Origin: Sorex araneus
Lineage: Eukaryota; Chordata; Mammalia; Eulipotyphla; Soricidae
Reading direction: 5' to 3'
Length of the DNA stretch: 64,000 bases
Assembly: GCF_027595985.1 (NCBI RefSeq)
Contig: NC_073303.1
Span: 375,746,303 to 375,810,302 of the forward strand
The first letter of the stretch is position 1, and the number at the start of each line of letters is the position of its first letter. Shown one piece after another: positions 1 through 10,903 of this stretch. Both the position numbers and the translations under genes were made by a program. Under the pieces are notes generated by a model. The model saw nothing but the letters and a program-made list of their open reading frames with translations, had not been told where the DNA came from and ran no database searches.

Positions 1-1464
1 GGCTCCCGAACAAAACACAAAACAGGAACAACAACAATAGTAATAATAATAATGGTGACAATAATAAGCCAGATCGGGAAGAAACTGAGCCCAGGGCCGC
101 GGGGGAAGCCTGCTCCCTCCGAGACACGCTGGGCAGCCCCGTCAGGTGTGCATGAGCCGCGGAGTCACCCCCCGGGGCCACGAGATGGCCCCGAGCCCGA
201 GCACGCATGCCGGGAGGGGTCCCCGGGCACCAGCTCTGCTCAGCTCTGAGGGGAGACAGCACAGTGAGCACTGTGCCAGGGGCAGCGCAGCAGCACGGTG
301 TGGAGGGCGCCTGCCTTGCCGGCCGCAGGGCTGCTGCGCTCCCAAGCCCCACCGGGAGAGACCCCTGTTCCAGGCCCGGAGCAAGCGCTGAGCACTGCCG
401 AGTGGAGCCACGTAACAAAACCAACCCCCGAATGTGAACGGCACATTTGAACAGTGTTTTTTTACTCCGGTGCCGGGAACTGAACTCGGGCCCTGCCATG
501 CCGAGTACCTGTTCTTCCGGCTGCCTCCCCACCCACCACGCCCACCCCCGGCTCTAAGTGCAGCTGTCAACGCGCCGACCGACTTCTTGTTATGACACTG
601 GGGCACACGGGGCTTCGGGGCAAGTGTCTGTCCCCCGAGTCTCCTCCCAGCTCCAAACACTCACCGAGGCCCCCGACACGTCCCTCTGCTTTCCTCGTTT
701 CCTCGTTTCTTGGGGTTGCTTTGGAAGATCATTATTTGTATGCCTACTCCTGTCATTGTTTATTCAGCCCGTTGGCCTGGGTAGAGATTGGGGGTTGCTA
801 AGGAGCCCCTCAGCCCTCTGCACTCGTGAACGTGGCCTTGAATCCCGCCCCGGGCCCCGGTCCTAAGCCTCCCTCGGAGCTCGGAGCAACTACGTGAGGA
901 TCCCGTCAAAGCCGACGTGAGCACAAGTCGCTGGGCTGGTCCCCGGGGGAGGTGCTTCATAGCACCAGCAGGAGCTGGGCCACGCCCTGCCCTCGGTGTG
1001 GAGGCCCGGGCTGGGGCCACGGGCAGACGGAACAGAGAGACAGAGCTGCGCGGGCTTGACCATGTCCGTCTTGCTCCCCAAAGAGGGTGGACGCCACCAT
1101 GCACACCGGCCGGCCGTGGACGGGGCTTCCCTTCCCCACATCCACACCTAAATACTCCACACAGCCCGGCCACGCCACGTCCAGCATCCCTCCCGAAGGT
1201 TCCAGAACACTTTCACAGGACATCCGTGCCCCTGTGTTCCCTGAGCGCTGGTCGCAACTGCCAAGATCTGGAAATCGCCTGTGTCCAAGAGCCGACGCGG
1301 GACGGAAGGCGCCGTGTCGTATAAAACACACAGCGGGTCACGGGTGGGGTCCTCAGCTGGAGAAAAGGGGGAATCCTGTGGCCGGCCGCTGCATGCAGAG
1401 AAGTGGAGGGTCCCTCCGAGTCAGCGGGAGAGGGGAGATGCAGGCTGATCTCGCTCGTGCGTGG
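1..1464. other. Intergenic sequence, no gene seen
   Basis: GC-rich DNA downstream of RTTN. Open frames here show no recognisable protein or splice-linked structure. A short SINE-like fragment in minus orientation lies near 470-525. Otherwise it appears single-copy. Confidence 0.5.
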
Positions 1465-2160
1465 CGTCTTGAACTTGAAACAGCGGGACGCTTGGGCAGT
1501 CTCAGGCCGGGGCCGGTGCTGGCTCGAGCTCCGCCGAGATTCGACCCGGGTGGCCGTGCCTTTGCACAGCCGCTTTGCTGCTGAACGACCAGGATCCAGA
1601 GCCAGCTATATGACTTGGGGTCCCAGCGAGTGCTTGCAACCATGTCTCCAGACTGTGAACTAAGCTTTTGCCCCATGCTGCCCCAGGAAGGGAAATGATG
1701 CAACTTCCAACTTAAATCTCCCTGGACTTAATTACTAAAATGCAGAAATCCTAAACTGCGCAGCCTCGACTTTATATCGCTTCCTTCTCATCAGTGGAAA
1801 ACTAATTATCAAATGTTTCCTTGTCAATAGGGCTGTATTCTTGGGGGATAAACTCCAGCAAGAATAGTGAGTTCTGTGTTGAAACTCCAACAGCAATAGT
1901 GAGTTTTGTGTTGAAATATGGAATGTAATCAAGGTAAAGAGAAAAGGAAGTGAAATTTATCAGTTATGCAGGGGGCCGGGGGGTGGGGGGTAAGGGGGTT
2001 GGGAGGTATACTGGGTTTTATTTTTTTTCTTTTTTGGTGGTGGAATACGGGCACTGGTGAAAGGATGGGTGTTTGAGCATTGTATAACTGAGACATAAGC
2101 CTGAGAACTTTGTATCTTTCCACATGGTGATTCAATAAAATAAATTTAAAAAAATAAAGA
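1465..2160 (+). mobile_element. Composite retroposon copy A (5' end uncertain)
   Basis: The 3' half (about 1800-2155) matches the 3' module of copies B, C and D. This covers aatagtgagttttgtgttga, a G-rich stretch, gggcactggtgaaaggatgg, and a tail with AATAAA and an A-rich end. The 5' half from about 1465 (acagcgggacgct) aligns to 45105-45690 of copy C. The true start may lie further upstream; a weak duplication near 1325-1337 versus 2159-2172 was noted but is not convincing. Confidence 0.6.
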
Positions 2161-2324
2161 AACACAGCAGGGGAGGAACCAATGCCCCAAGGCCACCGCG
2201 CCAGGCCTCAGGGTGTGCAGGGCTGGCTGTGAGGGCAGGGCCGTGCTGCTGGACTGTCGCTGACACGAAACCCTGTCACCTGACTGTACTGCAGGTCATG
2301 GTATTGAAAACAAGATTAATTTTT

Positions 2325-3444
2325 CTTTTAATTGAATCACCGTGAGATACACTTACAGGCTTTCATGCTTGGGTTACAATGACACAATGATCAAACACCC
2401 ATCCCCCCGGGAGTGCACATTCCCCACCCCCAATATCCCCGGCATACCCCCCTTTCCCACCCTCCCCCTGCCTCCACGGCAGACAATTTCCACTATATTC
2501 TCTCTCTGCTTTGGGGCATTATGGTTTTCAATAGAGATGCTGAGAGGACATCATGTTTGGTCCCCTGGCCACTTTCAGCACACATCTCCCATCCTGACCC
2601 ATCCCTCCAACCATCATTATCTTAGTGCTCCCTTCTCTATTCCAGCTGCCTTCTCCCTCAGCTCATGAGGCAGGCTTCCAACTATGGACCCATCTTCCTG
2701 GTCCTTGTGTCTACTGTCCTTGGGTGTTGGTCTCGTGTTACTATGTTATATTCCACCAATGAGTGCAGTCCCTCTATGTCTGTCCCTCTTTCTGACTCAT
2801 TTCACTTAGCATGATACTCTCCATGTCATTCCATTTATAAGCAAATTTCATGACTTCATCTCTCCTAACAGCTGCATAGTATTCCACTGTGTAGATGTAC
2901 CAAAGTTTCTTGAACCAGTCGCCTATTCTTGGGCACTCGGGTCGTTTCCAGATTCTGGCTATTGTGAACAGTGCTGCAATGAACATACAGGTACAGATGT
3001 CATTTCTACTATGCTTATTTGCATCCTCGGGATATATTCCCAGAAGTAGTATTTCGGGGTCATATGGAAGCTCAATTTCTAGTTTTTGAAGGACAGTCCA
3101 TACTGTTTTCCAGAAAGGCTGGACCAGTCGGCATTCCCACCAACAGTGAAGAAGCGTCCCTTTTCCCCCACATCCCCGCCAGCAATGGTTGCTTTTGTTC
3201 TTTTGCATGTGTGCCAGTCTCTGTGGTGTGAAATGATGTCTCACTGTTGTTTTGATCTGCATCTCCCTGATGACTAGCGATGTGGAGCATTTATTTTTTT
3301 CATGTGCCTTTTGGCCATTTGTATTTCTTTTTTGAGGAAGCTCCAGGTCATTTCTTTTCCCCATTTTTTGATGGGGTTGGAGGTTTTTTTCTTGTACAAT
3401 TCCACAGGTGTCTTGTGTATCCTGGATATCAATCCCTTGATTAA
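2325..3444 (-). mobile_element. 5'-truncated L1, ORF2 C-terminal end and 3' UTR
   Basis: The minus-strand translation 2774-3364 gives the L1 ORF2 C-terminal region: [66 protein letters not shown]. The reading continues to about 3440. The 3' UTR runs toward 2325. A 10-bp direct repeat (attaattttt, 2315-2324 and 3445-3454) may be the target-site duplication. The ORF is interrupted and cannot encode a full ORF2. Confidence 0.85.
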
Positions 3445-3459
3445 ATTAATTTTTTTTTT

Positions 3460-4446
3460 AAAAAAAAGCCAAGGTCCTGTGTTTGGACTTTCTGCTCTGT
3501 GCAATCACATTATGAAAGGTACCATGACCCCAAATGGATTCTTTTCAGGTCACTGGAAAAATGGTTCAGAATGAGTTTCCACTGTACCCTCTGCCTCTTT
3601 CCCCGGAAGCTGAGGGGCATGCGCTCCGCTCGGGGCGTGTCTGCGGGAACCATGCTCGGGAGCCGAAGCAACTGTGACCGGAGAGCGGGACCCGTAGCCC
3701 TGCTGAGCTGATGGAGGTCACGGGCAGGGCAGACTCCTGCGGCCTTCTCCTGGCCAGGCAGCGCTGAGAAACTCAGTGAAAGCTCACCGGGCGGACCTGG
3801 GACAAAATACTATTTTTGACGAGCATTTCGGGTGCTTCTCCCCGCGCCCTGCGAGGAGGTTTCTCCTAACACAGAGAACACTGAGGAAGAGCCATTCCCG
3901 ACCCCCCAGCCGGCTCCTCCCCCCAGAGTCAGGGCCGGCCCAGGCCCCGCTAGGCCCCTGCTGCTGCTTCACGCTTTGCATCAGGCCTTAGAGTTTCAGA
4001 GACTCCACTCCCTGCCCTCCCGGCACCGCCCTTTCCTGCCGTGGGCACAGGCGGGAGAACCGCAATGGCCGGGCCCAGGCCTGGTGACGAGGTCCCCCAT
4101 CCGGCACCCCTGCAAGGCAGACGGAGAAGGTGCTCCAGGCCGGTGAGCACCAGGACAGGCCGAGCAGAGGCGCGAGCTGGTGACCCTGCATGACCCCAGC
4201 GATGACCCCAGCTCACTCCCCAGCAGGCCCCTCACCACAGCGAGGAAAACAGGGGCCAGAGGACTGGACAGTGGTTGAGAGCTTGTCTCAGTGGGGGGTG
4301 GGGGGGGCAAGGGGAAGTTAGGAGAGAGAAGGGACCAGGATGACAGTGACAGTTGGGAATGAACACTCTGGACAAGAACTGAGTGCAGAGAGACGGACAG
4401 TCACGATGACCTCTCGGCATCTATAGCGCAAACCATACAGCCCGAA
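3460..4446. other. Intergenic sequence, no gene seen
   Basis: Single-copy GC-rich DNA between the L1 and the GA tract. Open frames are short and low in complexity, and no family was recognised. Confidence 0.4.
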
Positions 4447-5170
4447 AGGGGAGAGAGGGAAGAGAGATGGGGGAGAGAGAGAGGGAGAGACAGAGAGAGA
4501 GAGGGAGAGGGAGAGAGGGAGAGAAAGAGACAGAGACAGACAGAGGAAGAGAGAGAGGGAGAGAGAGAGGGAGAGAGAGAGGGAGAGAGGGGGGAGAGAG
4601 AGAGGGAGAGGGGGGGGGAGAGGGAGAGAGAGGGAGAGGGAGAGAGGGAGAGAAAGAGAGAGAGAGACAGAGAGAGAGGAAGAGAGAGAGGGAGGGAGAG
4701 GGAGAGGGAGACGGAGACGGAGAGGGAGAGGGAGGGAGAGAGAGACGGGGGGAGAGAGAGAGAGAAAGAGGGAGAGAGGAAGAGAGGGAGAGAGAGAGTG
4801 AGAGAGAGAGAGGGAGAGGGAGAGAGAGAGGGAGGGAGAGAGGGAGGGAGAAGGAGAGGGAGGGAGAGAGAGAGACAGAGAGAGAGGGAGAGAGAGATGA
4901 GAGAGGGAGGGAGAGAGAGAGGGAGACAGGGAGAGAGAGGGAGAGAGGGGGAGAAAGAGAGAGTGAGAGAGGGAGAGGGAGAGAGAGATGAGAGAGGGAG
5001 GGAGAGAGAGAGTGAGAGGGAGAGAGAGAGAGAGGGAGAGAGGGAGGGAGAGAGAGAGGGAGAGGGAGAGAGAGAGAGAGGGAGAGAGGAAGAGAGAGGG
5101 AGAGGGAGAGAGGGAGAGAGAGAGGGAGAGAGGAAGAGAGAGGGAGAGAGGGAGAGAGAGAGAGTGAGGG
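4447..5170. repeat. Long GA-rich simple-repeat tract (about 720 bp)
   Basis: Almost pure purine on the plus strand: GA runs mixed with GGGAGA, GGAGGGA, GAAAGA and occasional GAGACA. The long minus-strand open frames of 290-330 codons here (Ser/Leu/Pro only) are by-products of the repeat, not genes. It lies roughly 0.8-1.5 kb past the predicted RTTN 3' end. Confidence 0.95.
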
Positions 5171-5490
5171 GAAGGCCGTGCCGAGCCGCCTTGCAGCCCG
5201 CGGCGGAACACTGGCTTGTTTCCTTTTCCAGGATGTTCGTGCCCACTGCCGGGCCGCCCGGGTGTTCCTGCCCCACGTGTTTGCTTCTGCAGGTTGGTCA
5301 CCAGTAACTTCAGACACACGCGTGTTTGCTCTCAGAATCCTGCATGTAGCGGCCCTCGGGACTCCGCCCACGGGCCTGATTCGCGTGTCCTACTGACGGC
5401 CGTGACGGATACAGCGCCACAGACTGAGCTGATTCCCCCGGCAACCGCAGTTCAGAGAGGTGCCTTTCCCCTAAGATGAGTGTGAGTGCA

Positions 5491-5537
<47 letters not shown>
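5491..5537. repeat. (CA)n microsatellite
   Basis: Uninterrupted CA dinucleotide run of about 23 units, between the GA tract and the RTTN 3' UTR. Confidence 0.97.
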
Positions 5538-5539
<2 letters not shown>

Positions 5540-5979
5540 CCCTCTTGGCCAGCCTGCACAAACATGTCAGCTCTGTTTCCCTCTCCATAATGTGGGGCGA
5601 GCCGCTGGGCCCGCCTGCTGGCCGCCGGGAGGGTCTGCCCGAGGAGAGCCCACAGGCCCTGGCCCTTCCGTCTCTCTCAGGCCCGTTCTGCGCCTGAACC
5701 CAGACCTTCAAGACAGAGCATTTCAGAAGCTGAAGGTCAAAGTCAGGAGCTGGCACAGCCCCACAGGGCCCTGAAGCCGCAGGGGGGTCAGTAAGGGTCA
5801 CTCATGCTTCCGCAGAAATACCTGCACGAGGGCCATGCTCTGGACAACACAAAGATTCAGATTTGTCTTACTTTTTTTCCCTTCAAATATATATTTTTAA
5901 AGGCAATCAAAACAAAGGTCTTTCCTTGGCGCTAAGATGCATATTCACGGGACTGCAAGCAGTAATTAGCTACCAACAT

Positions 5980-6212
5980 TCAGGTTTCAAAGATTTTTTT
6001 AATTAAATAATAGTTAAATAACATTTTTACAAAACAAGTTGCATAGAAAAGGTGCGTGTCCCTGGGACCCTGCGCTGGCCTTCCTTCAGCGTCAGCGGCA
6101 TTTCCTGAGGAAGGGGGTGGGGGGGTGGGCGCCGGGCAGGGAGCGGCCCCCGACCCCCTGGGGACACAGCCAGGCCGAGTTGGGGCAGTCCTGCTCGCGC
6201 TGACCGCCGGGG
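5980..6212 (-). other. RTTN: RTTN 3' untranslated region (predicted)
   Basis: Sequence between the TGA stop and the predicted cleavage site. It is GC-rich at first and then AT-rich near the end. The 3' boundary is inferred from the ATTAAA hexamer and a following GT-rich stretch, not from transcript data. Confidence 0.6.
5998..6003 (-). promoter_or_regulatory. RTTN: Candidate RTTN poly(A) signal ATTAAA
   Basis: On the minus strand this reads ATTAAA about 210 bases after the stop codon, followed by a GT-containing stretch (tgttggtag). No AATAAA occurs on the minus strand between 5870 and 6212, so this common variant is the best candidate. Cleavage would fall near 5975-5988. Confidence 0.6.
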
Positions 6213-6298
6213 TCAGGAGGAGTTCAGCAGCTGCGCCAGGTTGCCGAGACATTTCAGGTAATAGGCGTTGAGGGGAGTCTCCTCCGCGTGGGACAGAG
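6213..6298 (-). CDS. RTTN: RTTN terminal coding exon 22 of 22, with stop
   Basis: Two bases plus 27 codons and TGA (phase 1 in): LSHAEETPLNAYYLKCLGNL then AQLLNSS and stop. The acceptor is cgtcccgtcctcag. The LNAYYLKCL..L.QLLNSS end matches the known rotatin C terminus, so the reading frame is complete at its 3' end. A CA/CAGA repeat lies about 50 bp into the intron before it. Confidence 0.95.
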
Positions 6299-6351
6299 CT
6301 GAGGACGGGACGGGAGAGGGCACTCACCACCGTGCTGGGCAGGGGAGGAGC

Positions 6352-6632
6352 ACGCACGCACACACACAGACACACAGACACACACAGACACACACACGCA
6401 GACACACACACACGCAGACACACACAGACACACACACATGCAGACACACACGCAGACACACACACATGCAGACACACGCAGACACACACACACGCACAAA
6501 CACACATGCACACACAGCCACACGCACACACATAAAGACACATACACACACATGCACACACAGAGACACACACACTCACACACACATGGGCACACACATC
6601 ACGTGCACACACATACACACACACACACAGTG
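6352..6632. repeat. CA/CAGA-rich microsatellite in the last RTTN intron
   Basis: About 280 bp of ACACACAGAC and CACGCAGACA variants, then CA runs. On the transcript it is a TG-rich stretch that starts about 50 bases upstream of the last exon's acceptor. Cys/Val open frames here come from the repeat. Confidence 0.95.
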
Positions 6633-6639
6633 AATAGTG

Positions 6640-7322
6640 AATCAGAAATTCTACTTCCTCTCCTCCCTCTCTTCCCGTTCGGCCTCAGAGTATCGGCCCT
6701 TGCCTGAAAAGTGAACAAGTCCCAGCGTTCCCGCTGACTGGCCCCGGCTTGCATGGTGGAGCCAGAGACCCACCCACTCGCCCCGGGCAGTCTCACCCGA
6801 ACCCCGTGGTGCCCACCCTCCGCACGTGGACACTGGCTCGGTCAGGGCCAGGACAAAGCCCCCGAGAGAGAGAAACACAAACCGACTACGAGTCCGACAC
6901 TCAGGCTCTCGGCGCGGCCCCCACGACGGGCCGTGACTGGCTGTGGGAGACACTCGCCCCGCCGCCCTCCAGCCCGGGTCTGCTCCGGGGGCAAGAGCAG
7001 CACGCTCAGCGCCAGAGGAACCTCTGCCGCCCAGCACAAGGCTGACCCAGGTTCCCGGGATCCCCGAGGGTCCCCCCCGAGCCCCGCCGGGAGAGACGCC
7101 CCGAGCAGAGCCAGGAGAAGGCCCCGGGCACCGCAGGCGCGGCTCAGAAAGGGAAAACAACAAAACAAAACGAAGAACAAGGAGCAAAAATAAACCCATC
7201 GTCCCTGGAACCTTCCCCTCAGATCTGGCAAAGCCGTAACGAAACACCCCACCGAGGTCGGGCACCTGCACTCGTGACCGGGCGCCCGGGGCGGGGCCAC
7301 TCCTCTCGCAAACGGGACTTAC
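6640..7322. other. RTTN intron, no extra feature
   Basis: GC-rich single-copy intron sequence between exons 22 and 21. Apart from the microsatellite next to it, I see nothing in it. Confidence 0.4.
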
Positions 7323-7392
7323 TTTTCCTCGCCAAGGAGTACGCCTCGTCCACTCTCCGTTTGATCGACTGGGTTTTCAGGGCCGACTTCGC
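7323..7392 (-). CDS. RTTN: RTTN exon 21 of 22 in window
   Basis: Twenty-three codons plus one base (phase 0 in, phase 1 out): AKSALKTQSIKRRVDEAYSL then ARK(T). The acceptor ends ctctccccag and the donor is AAAA/gtaagt. The basic KRRVDEAYSLAxK motif matches the conserved penultimate segment of rotatin. Confidence 0.95.
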
Positions 7393-7825
7393 CTGGGGAG
7401 AGACCAGCGGACGCACCGTCACGCGCAGCTCCCTCCCCTCCCCTGCGCTGTCCTTCGCCGCCGGACCCCCTCCCTGCACGAGAAGCGCTACCTAAACCGC
7501 TCGGCCCTGCTGAGGGGTTCCCAGTGCTCGGGCCGTCTCTCCGGCGGAGCAGTCCGGCCTGGCTGGCCCGGGTGCCTCGGGCTAGGGACCCTCCGGCAGG
7601 GCCGCCTCCCGCTGGCCCGAGCGGTCACACTCCAGGGCCCCCTCGGAGGAGACGTCTGAGCCCGGGAAGGCGGAAGGGGGGAGGCAGCGGGTCTGGGCCA
7701 GGGAAAGGGCCACGCACAGGCTCACACCAGAGCCGGTGGACTCGCGCCCTCCTGGCCCTGCTCCGACCCTCCAGCCACAAGGGGCCCCTGGCCCAGCCGG
7801 GGGCCCAACTCTAAAGCATCTGTAA

Positions 7826-7925
7826 GAAAGAGTCTCCACAGCAATGTCCGATCATCGTATGACTGAAACTCAATCAGGGACACTTGTAACTGTGTCTCAC
7901 GGTGACTCATTAATAAAATAATCTA
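7826..7925 (+). mobile_element. L1 3' UTR end fragment
   Basis: Contains atgactgaaactcaatcag, gtaactgtgtctcacggtga and an AATAAA, matching the terminal 3' UTR of the better preserved L1 copies at 10918 and 61493. Confidence 0.6.
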
Positions 7926-8220
7926 AGGAAAAACATGCATAAAAGTCGCTACTAGGGCCCCTGGATCTCTGACACGGAAAGGTCGGGCACGCCGGAGCAC
8001 GGGGGGCCCAAAGGGGCGCTCAGCAGCTCTGCTTGGGGGCCAGCGGCTGGAACTGGGGGAGACACAGGCAAGGCGTGTGCGGGAAGCGGGGACTGTGTCT
8101 CGGGCCTCGAGAAGCAACGGACACGAGTGTCAGCAGGGGGAGAGCTCAGAGACGAGAGTCCCCCCGCCTCCTCCCGGGGACCCCCTCGGCCCCTCCCCTG
8201 CAGGACCCCCGGAGACGCAC

Positions 8221-8324
8221 CTTCTGGTAGTTGTGAACCAGAGCCCAGAGGGCCGAGGCGCCGATCCGCTGTGCGTCCTGGTGCTCGCTCTCCAGGCAGG
8301 CGGCCAGCACCTGCAGGACTTTCT
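8221..8324 (-). CDS. RTTN: RTTN exon 20 of 22 in window
   Basis: Two bases plus 34 codons (phase 1 in, phase 0 out): [20 protein letters not shown] then [14 protein letters not shown]. The acceptor is ccccccaccacag and the donor AAG/gtgcgt. This is a classic armadillo-like repeat close to the C terminus. Confidence 0.95.
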
Positions 8325-8668
8325 CTGTGGTGGGGGGGGGACAGGGCGGCAGGCTCACTCTCCCGCCGGGGCGCACAGCCCACCCATCCCAGCAGCCACC
8401 GCCCACGGGAGGCGCCAGACAGGCATGGTCCGAGGGAGAGTGACCTCGACCCCCGGCTTCCACGAAGGACCAGGGCTGGGGGAGCCCGAGGGCCACACGC
8501 CAGGGCACCAAGGGACACTCACTCAACTGGGCAGCAACAAATCGCTGCAGGAGCGGGGAATTAGATCACAGCCCCCACCTCGGCACGCAGGAAGCAGCCC
8601 CGCCCTTACAGCGAGTCAGAGACTTTTGTCTCCGTCTATCGGAAACACGAGCATCCAACCCAACACTC

Positions 8669-8815
8669 AGGCTGGAGTGACGGCACACGAGAGGGGCCCT
8701 GCCTTGCACGCGGATGATCTGCGCTCGGTCCCCGGCACCCTGTAGGGCCGCTGCCAGGAGGAACTCCCGAGTGCAGGGCCAGGACTGACTCAGATCCCAG
8801 GACCCCAGTGCCAGT
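8669..8815 (+). mobile_element. Diverged tRNA-headed SINE (type 1)
   Basis: Head ggctggagtgacggcac, then gccttgcacgcgg and a degraded B-box-like region, then ctgccaggaggaactcc. An old copy without a visible target-site duplication. Confidence 0.5.
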
Positions 8816-9314
8816 CCCCGCCGTCTCGGGGAAGCCTTCTAAAGAGCACCGAGCCGGCTGCGGGAGCGTCTCGGTGCCAGCGAAGCGGAGGGGGAAGTGT
8901 GCCAGGACCCCCACGCACGGCGCGAAGGCCCTCGGCAGCCGGCGGGGACAGACCCACGGAGGAAGCCGCCTCCGGACACCTGAGGGCTGGAGGCGTCTGT
9001 CAACTACCACCTGACGCTTCCGCCCTCCAAAACGGGGGGCCGGGGAACAGGCTGCGTCCTTGGAGGGGGACCGTGGCCCCCCAGAGGGCAGCAGGCGGGC
9101 AGCTGGCAGAGGCGCTGAAGTCCCGGGCCCCACAAAGGCCAGCGGCAAGGAGGCGGCCACGGTTACCGCGTGCAGACAGGCTGGCCGTCCCTCCACCCAC
9201 ATGCCAGAATCCCGGGGGCCCCGAGGCCGGGAGAAACCCCCCCAGCCCCGCCCGGTGGCCGGCACTGTCACTTCCCAGAGCGTTTTCCGGCCGGATGTGA
9301 AGCCAGACACTGAC

Positions 9315-9582
9315 CGTTGGCCAGGATCCGGGGCTTGTGGGCGGGGCTGAAGCAGAGGTTGTGGAAGATGAGCAGCGGCGTGTAGGGAGCGCTCTTGTGC
9401 TCGAAGCGGCTCATCTCGGTGAGCAGGTCCAGGCAGCCGTCCAGCCGCAGGATCATCTGCTGCCCGTCCTCGCCCAGGGAGATGTTGAGCAGCAGCTTCA
9501 GCCAGAGCGCCGTCAGGGGGCCGGGCTGCCGGCCTGCCCCCCGCGGCGGCACCAGGGACAGGAAGTTCTGCAGGAAGTTACT
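9315..9582 (-). CDS. RTTN: RTTN exon 19 of 22 in window
   Basis: Largest exon here: 89 codons plus one base (phase 0 in, phase 1 out). It begins [20 protein letters not shown] and contains [18 protein letters not shown] and [20 protein letters not shown]. It ends [20 protein letters not shown](E). The acceptor is ctgtcggcccgcag and the donor AACG/gtcagt. This is the most recognisable C-terminal rotatin block. Confidence 0.96.
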
Positions 9583-10903
9583 CTGCGGGCCGACAGAGGG
9601 GAGGCGGGTTGCTCCGGTCCCTCCGAGACCAATTAGCCCGCAATCTGCGCGGCTGCTCCCGCCGAGATCCCTCCCCCCCCCACACCGGCCCCCGGCCCAG
9701 ATGCCCGGGTGCTTCCAGGTGTCCGGGAAGGGGCTGAGGAGAACAGAACACGGTCAAGTTCTTCTTCTTACTAATTCTTTCCTGGTGATGGGTAAGTAAA
9801 CGGGAGTCAGCTCAATTATTTAGGATTGATAATTCGGGCTGGGGGTCAGCCCGTGCCCCTCAGTCTCCTCTCTCTGCCTGCCTCCTGGCAATCCTGTACT
9901 CACTAAAATCTCTCTTACGGGGAAGAAGGAGATGAAGCCGGAACCAGCCGTGGGCGTCAGACGGGAACTGCGCTGGCGGCGAGGCTCTCTGCGGGCCCTC
10001 GTGCCCCACCGCCTGCCCGCCACCAACAGAGCACCTCGCACAAGCGCACCAGCCCCTCAGCTGTGGGCACCAGCAGCACTGCCCAGTGTGGCCTACACGG
10101 AAGGGGACAGCACCGACCACCCCGCCCAGCAGGGGCTCTGGACAGGGGCGGGCGCGGCGGGCCCGGCAGGGTACGGAATCGGGACCCGAGGACTCTCAGA
10201 GCGCGCAGAACAGATCGTGCTGGAGCGTGTCTGGGGGTCTCGGGGGCCCGGCCCGAGGCTGTCCGAGCAGCCTATGAGGAAGAGAAGCGCTGCAGCCCAC
10301 CCAAGAGACCCCCGGGGCCCTGTCCCTGCCGGTCACTGGGGCTCTGGGGCGGACAAAGGACACGGGAAGGTGGAGGCGCCTTCCGAGCACCTGGGTGGGG
10401 CCGGCCTGGTCCTGCAGGGCGAGACTCCGGGGCGGGAGGTTCTGGGAGTGTGCAGGGCTCGTGACACGCGGCCATCGTGCCCTCCGTAAGCACAGGACGC
10501 GCCTGCACTCGACCGCCCTTGGGACACAGCACACCACCCAGGCCCCGGAGCACGGCGACACTCGTGCCAGAACAACTGGCGGGAGCGGCACTGAGTCTGC
10601 AGTGATCCCGGGGCGAAGAGGCTGAGGCTGGGGGACGGGGCCCCGCCTGCCCACACGCCGGCTCTCCGGGGGGCACACGCCCACCCTGACCTCAGTGAGA
10701 GCCCTGCGTCCGGCCCGCTGCCCCCAGGGAACTGCGGGTTCCAGGCCCCGGGCTCAGCGCCCTGACGTGGGAATACTCCCCCCGACTGATCTCATGACCC
10801 CGCCGTGACGCCCAGGGCTGTCAGAGCTCCCGGCAGTGACAGTGACACTCGCAAGCAGCATGCTTCACTCCGATCCGACACTGCAAGGAGCCCGGCACTG
10901 ACT
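9583..10903. other. RTTN intron, no extra feature
   Basis: GC-rich intronic DNA between exon 19 and the L1 insertion. Open frames are long only because stop codons are rare in GC-rich DNA. No repeat family was recognised. Confidence 0.4.

Noticed and set aside
2774..3364. A 196-codon frame as a host gene
   Set aside because: It is the C-terminal end of L1 ORF2, with 3' UTR and truncation, not a host gene.
4318..5371. Minus-strand open frames of 290-333 codons, Ser/Leu/Pro-rich
   Set aside because: They are translations of the GA/TC simple repeat, open in several frames at once, with no other protein character.
1..5970. 3' exons of CD226, the expected neighbour in human
   Set aside because: No immunoglobulin-like or transmembrane coding segment with splice sites could be found. 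The gene is probably beyond the window.
5980..6633. Cys/Val-rich or His/Thr-rich frames
   Set aside because: By-products of the CA/TG microsatellite. The real coding content here is only the 86-base last RTTN exon and its 3' UTR.
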